The position numbers and the translations under genes are program-made. Positions 58,192-64,000 of a stretch of DNA of 64,000 nucleotides are shown in pieces. The stretch comes from Bombardia bombarda (Eukaryota; Ascomycota; Sordariomycetes; Sordariales; Lasiosphaeriaceae), in contig JAULSR010000012.1 in assembly GCA_030512295.1 (NCBI GenBank), positions 248,001 to 312,000 on the forward strand, given 5' to 3'. The notes beneath the pieces are model-generated. The model was not told where the DNA came from. It did not search any database and saw nothing but the letters and a program-made list of their open reading frames with translations. Numbering within the stretch: the first letter of the stretch is position 1; each line of letters starts with the position of its first letter.

Positions 58192-61100
58192 CTCGTCTGA
58201 TGCCCCCAGAATAACGGCCTGGAAAACATCCAAGGTCAAACATGATGGACACAGAAAAAGACGGGACGACGGGATCGCGAGTCCAGGAAGCGGAAGCGGT
58301 CGCTTCTGGGTAAATGGCCAAACAGTGATAATCAGAAACATCCATTGTCGTCATCTGTCGGCGTCGTCGCTATCGTCTCGTCTCGAGTTGTCTCTATCTG
58401 TTGCTCACACGAGACACGCAAACTTGTGGTTTCGACAACTGTTTGGCTTTGTTTAGCTCGCCGACCCCTCATTGACTCGTCAGGACTGGAACCACTCATC
58501 TTCAGTCGCAGCGCCCGTCGAATGCAGAAAAGGCCCCCCATATTGCCATGGATGTTAGACCTCCTGTCAACATTATTGTTAATGCGTGCGTCCAGGCCGG
58601 TTAAGGAGGCCCACTGGGCGGGTAGGTAGAAACAACGACAGCCTTTGTTTGATGACTCGGAGGACACCAGCAAAGAAATAAAATAAACAGCAAAATTAAC
58701 ACAAGCCAGCGTTGCATGCGGCTCCCTGCGTCACGCGGCTAGCCTATCCAGCTTCCAGATCCTTGGGTTTCTTGTCTCATATAGCCGCCCGCCAATTGCG
58801 TGACCATGTCCACGGCCATGAGGCGGCCGCGCAGAAACCATGATACCGAGCTGCATCTGAACGTTAATTGTTTTTTTGTTTTCCTCTTGAAAACAGGATA
58901 TGTTGTGAAAATTAGGGGAAATCTTCGCCTCGACAATGCCAGGTTTTCCATGACAAGTTTTGTGATCCAAGGTCGATCCTCCTATACCGGGCCAGGACAA
59001 GAAATCACGACCTGGGTGGTTAATAATTATGTAGTTAAATAGGCTGTGCCGCTTTGAAGAGTACCAGCAGCAGCAAGAAGGTATGGTGAGTTTGGGGAAT
59101 CAACATGGCAGGACCTTTATGCCGCGGGTAATCTCCCCCCTTTCCTAACGCAGACTGAACTTCCCAGCGGTTGAAGGTGTTGTGTACTTGTCTGGGTAGG
59201 TACATCGCTTGTTGACGTAGGAAACCTATAATGAGTGATAAAAGGTCTGAACACGCCCAGAAAATTGCGACTAATCGAGCTATCATTCTCGACAACTCGA
59301 GCAGACTACCTTGATAGAACTGGTAGCACTACAGGACTGCGCTACACTAGAGCATGGCATGGGTTGCACAAATAGCGTGCTACATTCCACCATACGTAAT
59401 TTGCCATCTCTAAATGAGATAGAGTGAAGTGAGTAGGGGGGTATCAGGCAGGTGCTCATCCCCTTTGTGGCCTTCTAATTGTCCTCAAGGTGTCTTGACC
59501 TACTACAGTACGTCATCCGGCATACAATGGGAGCAAATGTCTGCTCCTTATGTTATTTGTCTGCAACCTTGACTGTAATAGTCTACGTCTACATGGTTCC
59601 CGAACGCTCTTGCTTGCAAACCGTGTGCTATACAAAAACTGACCCAAACTACTCAAATTTGGTATGCAAGCTTTGCTGTCATAATACACTCATAAAAGCT
59701 CCACTGCTTTGGACCACGCAAGGACCTTGGTAGTAGGTCTCGTATTGCATCACAGAGTAACACAATTCTTCTCAAATCTCGGTCAAATGACAAGCTAACC
59801 CCAGGGCGCCTCTCTCTACCGCTGCAACCTTCGTGGTTACCGCCTCAGCGCACTTACTTACCCCATTCAGTCCATCACATCACACATACACCCACACGCA
59901 TGTACATGTCAGAGCTACTGACTGCCCGTGTAGCCATCTCAAACCTAGGCTTGCATTCTTGTGAGCTCTGCGGCGAGCGATCGGACCTGAACTAAACCTG
60001 CCGCGTCCCGTTACCTGTTGCCGGGATCCGAAAGGAAATGGGACTTGCCCTTGCTCTCGTGTTGGCCTTGCGCCTACCTACATATCATGTACACACGGAG
60101 CCTACTGCAACGCCAGATACGCAAGCCAACGCGGACAGTCACACAATACAGGAAAACCCAAATCTTGAGGATACGTGGAGACAAAGTACGGGAGGAAGTT
60201 AGTGCGTGGATAAGGCAGTTTTGCGCTTGCATGTCTGTGATGCATGTCCTCCTATTTTCACCGAGCACTGGAAATAATTTATAGAAGATATCTCTTTAAT
60301 TTAAGTGTATTGCGCTAGAAAGTTGTGTCCAAGTCGTGCCAAAGGTAAGGTACATTATTCACCAAGGCATAGTAATCGGGGACCGCGACCTGACCGGCCA
60401 TCGGCCCTAGAACCTTTCTCGAAGGTAAGAGAAGCAAAGGGAGAATGTGTTGCGTGGGTGAATCTGGTGATCATGGGGAAAACAAAAGCATGAATAACGA
60501 TTGCATGAATGAACAACAATTTTGCATAAAGGAGCAACCATCGGACTTCTAGCACATGAGCAGAATGTTAAATCATTCATTCCCATGATGCAGGATCACT
60601 GGCCGAACTGGGAGGTATGTTGATGATGGATAGGTAGTCAGCTGTCTGGAAACTGGACTTGACCCGAAACCAAGTCCAAGGACCAAATGTAGGGTAAGGT
60701 AATCTGAGCCTTCCAAGGTGCCGTGGGAACCTGAGATACGAAAGTCGGAGAGTGATGATTACGTACAGTAGGTACGGCAGTACGGTAGTAGTGTGATGTA
60801 CACTCCCTTACCTAAGGTATGTATGCTCTCTAGGGTAACTGTTATGGGCCAGAGAAGGGCCCGTGATCCTGGCAAACCAGGATCTAGGACCTGGATCAGA
60901 CAAGGGGGAGAAAGGCGGGGGTGCATTTGCCTATGGACGGAACGATAAGCGAGCCCCACAACTGCAGAGCCGCCATGCTCAAACAAGTGCCATCACTTGG
61001 AACTGACACGGGCTGGAACCCGCACTGTTTCAGTGGCTCACTACTTCGTACGTAGTACGGCGCGCGGACCTGGACTCCCATCGACAGGCTGACTTGACTG

Positions 61101-63212
61101 GAGGGAGGAGGAGGAGGAGTCGAGGCCTGATTGAATTAAACAGTAAGGAAAGATGAAAAACGAGAAGCACACTAAGCAATGCCGGCTGGCTTGGACAGGA
61201 CGTATAACACCTAGAGCTCTCACTGTGCAGCAGCAGATATCGTCTTCGGCACTGTCTGGGCATGGCTTGGTAAGGCGTATTCCAACTAGCCGAGAAAAGA
61301 GGCTGCCTACGCCACTTGGGAACTGCCTGCTCTCAGAACCTCTTGTTTCTGATCTTGTTGAGACGACAATGCTCCGCAGAGAGCCGACCAAGACGACGGG
61401 GCGCATTATCGTCCAAAGTCCGTAGCACAATGCAAAGCAGAACAGTCCAAAAGTCAAAGCAGTCAAGCCAGGGTCTTTGCTGAGGATGTGCTGTCTAGTT
61501 TCGGTGGTCAGCACATCAACCAGCAGCGGATGTTTCTCAACAAGCCGGCTTGAGCTTTGATCTGCTCGGCCTCGCCGAGTGAGTCTGCGGTTGTCACCCC
61601 GTTCGTGGCGCTTCTTGTTTTTGCAATGGGACGAATTGGTGAACCAACGGGCCTTGGGCCATGTCTTCGCGTACATGATGGTAGGAGTTCAACGGCTGGA
61701 ACTGTGACTGACTTGAGCCGCACGGCAGTCGAAAATATGGACCCTCCTTGCGGTTAGGGACATGGACACCGCAGGGCTATTCCACCTCCCTTCATCGGCT
61801 TCTTGCCAGCTGGGGAAGATTGTGCGCAATCCCTTCCCGGGCTGCCGAAAACCATCAGGGTAGTTGAGTGACGCCACCTGAAAAGACTGTGTCCAATTGG
61901 ACCCAGCATGATGGGCAAGACCATAGCACATGCTCTTTAATTGCATGGTCTGGTGCAAATTGCCGGCATTCTCCATGGCAGGCTGTCGGGTCGGAAGACA
62001 ACCGATTCGAGCTAGATGACCGGTGAGATGGGGCCCTTGGGTAGGCATGATGACGATTTTCCATCGGTGAGAAGATGTCGTCGTCTTTGGGACGAACGTA
62101 AACGTCAAAGTTTGCCTGCTACCGTGGCGGCTTGGCATCAACGGCTTCAAGGCCAAGGAACGGCATCTTCAAACCCGGTAAAGGGATGTCTTGAACATCA
62201 GCATCGAGATGTCTAGGTCGCCTGTTTGGGACGGGTGCAGACACATCTGTTTCGATCTCCTCGTATATCGGTCTATTGACTTGCCGACAAAGGGGGTTGC
62301 AGGTGCAATAGTGACAAACGGGCGTGATGGCGCCAGTGTTTGTGCCTTGGTTGCTTTTGCGCAATCCGTGCGAATGCACGTGCTTTGATGTCTTGTTTCG
62401 GGATCCTGCAGCGACATGGTCAGCGACGAGATGGATGAGATGGATGAGATGGAAAATGTCCTTGTCTGCTAGGGCTTTCCGACTCGGAGTGTGGGGAACT
62501 GAGCACAAGTACCGATACTTGGCTACCTCACCTTTTCTTGGGGATGGGACGACAAAGAAAGAGAAGGTGGAGTGGATTTGATCTGCAGCATTTTAGCCTG
62601 TCCTGACTCTTGAATTGAAGCATTCATTGCCCAAGCCCAAGCCCAAGCCCACCGCTCATTCTCGGGTCGCTATGGCCACCCGATGGATGAGCTTGTCGTC
62701 TATGTACTGTGGTCGCTGCTTGGTTGAGCGAGAGTGATGGGAAATGCGATACAAAGTAACAAAAAGGTACTTGGCTGCTGCCCAGCACCGGCACCCACAT
62801 GCAAGTACGGATAGATGGAGGTGAGGGAGGATGGATGGACTGGGAGCTGTTTGCTGCTCAATCCAGATCTTACCACATAACGCGGTGAAAGTGGCCCCGC
62901 TGCTGATAACGATAAGACATGTACGGTAGGTACCTTCCATTTGTACTTGTCATGACATGATGACGGGCGGCGCCTGCTTACCTCATTACACACCTCCTCA
63001 CCAGCTTCAAGTTCCAGATTGACAGCTGAAGTTCCAGGTTCTCGCGAGACTCTGACTCCTTCGCGCTGTCTTGCACTGGATCCAAAGTGCCAAGCTTCCA
63101 CTGCTGGCTGGTCGGCCACTTCTGCGACCATGATACTATCAATCCCCTCCTTGCCGTCTCCTTATCATTAAGGTATGCACATGCAGTCAAATCATCGATG
63201 ATGGTAATACCA

Positions 63213-63240
63213 GAGAGAGAGAGAGAGAGGGAGAGAGAGA
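63213..63240. repeat. (GA)n microsatellite
   Basis: GAGAGA run interrupted by one GGG, in the gene-poor right end. Confidence 0.85.
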
Positions 63241-64000
63241 GGTGCCATGGTCTGTGCTTCTGTTGCGCTGGAGGTGGAGACTGGAGACTAGTACTAGGTG
63301 GGGATGGAGAAGCAGGTGGCTGGTACCGTACTCACAGACCCGGGAGGTACCCTGCGAATAGCCCAACAGGGTACTTCGGGCTTTGTACCTTTCCAATTCG
63401 ATTGGAAGCAGAGACGGTACTGTGTACCTACCTCCAACTTCGATCTTCGGCTGATTATCACCATCCATACCTTAGGATTCCATTGCCCTCCATTGCTTGC
63501 TAGGTACCTGAGTCACCTTAGTTAGTACTTGCCAGAAGAGGTCTGCAATCCAGCTCGAAGCACCATATGTAGAGATTCAGAAAGCGGTCAATACATCATT
63601 TTCGAATTTGATTGATGCGCTGCTCAGCCTGCATCTTCGTAAGCTGCTGTTTTGGGCTTCGCCGCCAAAAGCAAAAGCGGACAGGTTCAAAGTGAGACGG
63701 TACAAAAAATGGTACTTCCACATGACCCCTCCGCCCACCTATCGATGCGCTTTCCTGTTTCCAATTCCCGCTCCCGTCATCCCTCCCCAGCAGGCAGGCA
63801 AGCAGGCAGGCAGGCAGCGGCGCTCCAGCGACTAAGGAATCCGTGGCTGGGCGCCATCTGTCGACCCAAGCCAAGTCCAAACATCGACCTCTCATTACTT
63901 ATCAGCGTAGTCACCCAGGAACTTGGAAGTCACTTCCATCAAAAGTACCTTACCTTTCTATCCCTAACTTCAGCTTCCATCCCAGCTCCGCGCCGCCAAT

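Larger units (their letters stand above)
55108..64000. other. Gene-poor region, no gene supported
   Basis: About 8.9 kb. The first 0.5-1 kb is promoter and leader of the Myb-like gene. Open frames up to 211 codons (for example minus 61041-61676, with one hydrophobic stretch) lack recognisable domains, start context or splice partners. The region holds G/C homopolymers (55986-55999, 56200-56213), an AAGC run (56061-56081), a CCCACG run (58163-58191), a GCCCAA run (62630-62650), a GA run (63213-63240) and AGGCAGGCA (63795-63815). No TE terminal repeats were found. Lineage-specific genes or non-coding RNAs may be hidden here. Confidence 0.5.

Noticed and set aside
61041..61676. 211-codon open frame on the minus strand with one hydrophobic segment
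   Set aside because: No recognisable motif and no homologue known to me; the second half is Ser/Arg-rich like random GC-rich sequence.

Overview
This window comes from the nuclear genome of a filamentous ascomycete (Pezizomycotina, most likely a Sordariomycete; the class is inferred). The reasons are intron-bearing genes with short introns (about 45-110 nt, GTATGT or GTGAGT donors and CAG/TAG acceptors), long CT-rich 5' leaders, and gene families typical of this group: a Kre9-like GPI protein, a DUF8021 secreted protein, a Clr5-like/ankyrin protein, a Ktr mannosyltransferase, a mannosylglycerate-type synthase and a BTB protein. No tRNA, rRNA, CRISPR array or intact transposon was found. Gene models were built by joining exons by hand, and in every intact multi-exon model the exon lengths sum to a whole number of codons.

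Left part (0-14 kb). A Kre9/Knh1-like GPI protein (358-1014) and a secreted beta-propeller protein (2346-3218) come first, then a small three-exon gene of unknown function (3309-3944, minus). Next is a degraded sesquiterpenoid gene cluster: a 3' fragment of a P450 (4138-4600), an intact HxxxD acyltransferase (5154-6852), a short-chain dehydrogenase with a frameshift and an internal deletion (6998-7742), an intact DUF8021 secreted protein (9156-9974), a broken sesquiterpene synthase (10176-11605) and, head to head with it, a P450 with at least five frameshifts (12202-14101). The synthase resembles presilphiperfolan-8-beta-ol (botrydial-type) synthases, so the region reads as a dead or dying terpenoid pathway whose acyltransferase and DUF8021 gene have outlived its core enzymes.

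Middle part (14.8-43 kb). This holds a mannosyl-3-phosphoglycerate synthase-like enzyme (14851-16395), a small Cys-rich protein (21285-21488), a Clr5-like/ankyrin protein (23479-25949), an adhesin-like secreted protein with Gln-Thr repeats (28129-29828), two divergent genes that each carry an in-frame stop (30949-31807 and 32147-33201), a RING protein with SUMO-interaction-like motifs (34587-36930), the spliceosome/ubiquitin ligase factor Prp19 in five exons (38493-40386), a PhzF-family isomerase (40805-41806) and a BTB protein (42118-43085).

Right part (45-64 kb). A Ktr/Kre2-type alpha-mannosyltransferase (45384-47183) has a one-base frameshift near its 3' end. A dihydroxyacid dehydratase (48558-50773) contains an 8-nt micro-exon and has no obvious mitochondrial presequence. 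A Myb/SANT-like protein (53826-55107) follows. From 55.1 kb to the end no gene could be supported. Intergenic DNA throughout carries AGGT/ACCT tetranucleotide palindromes and microsatellites.
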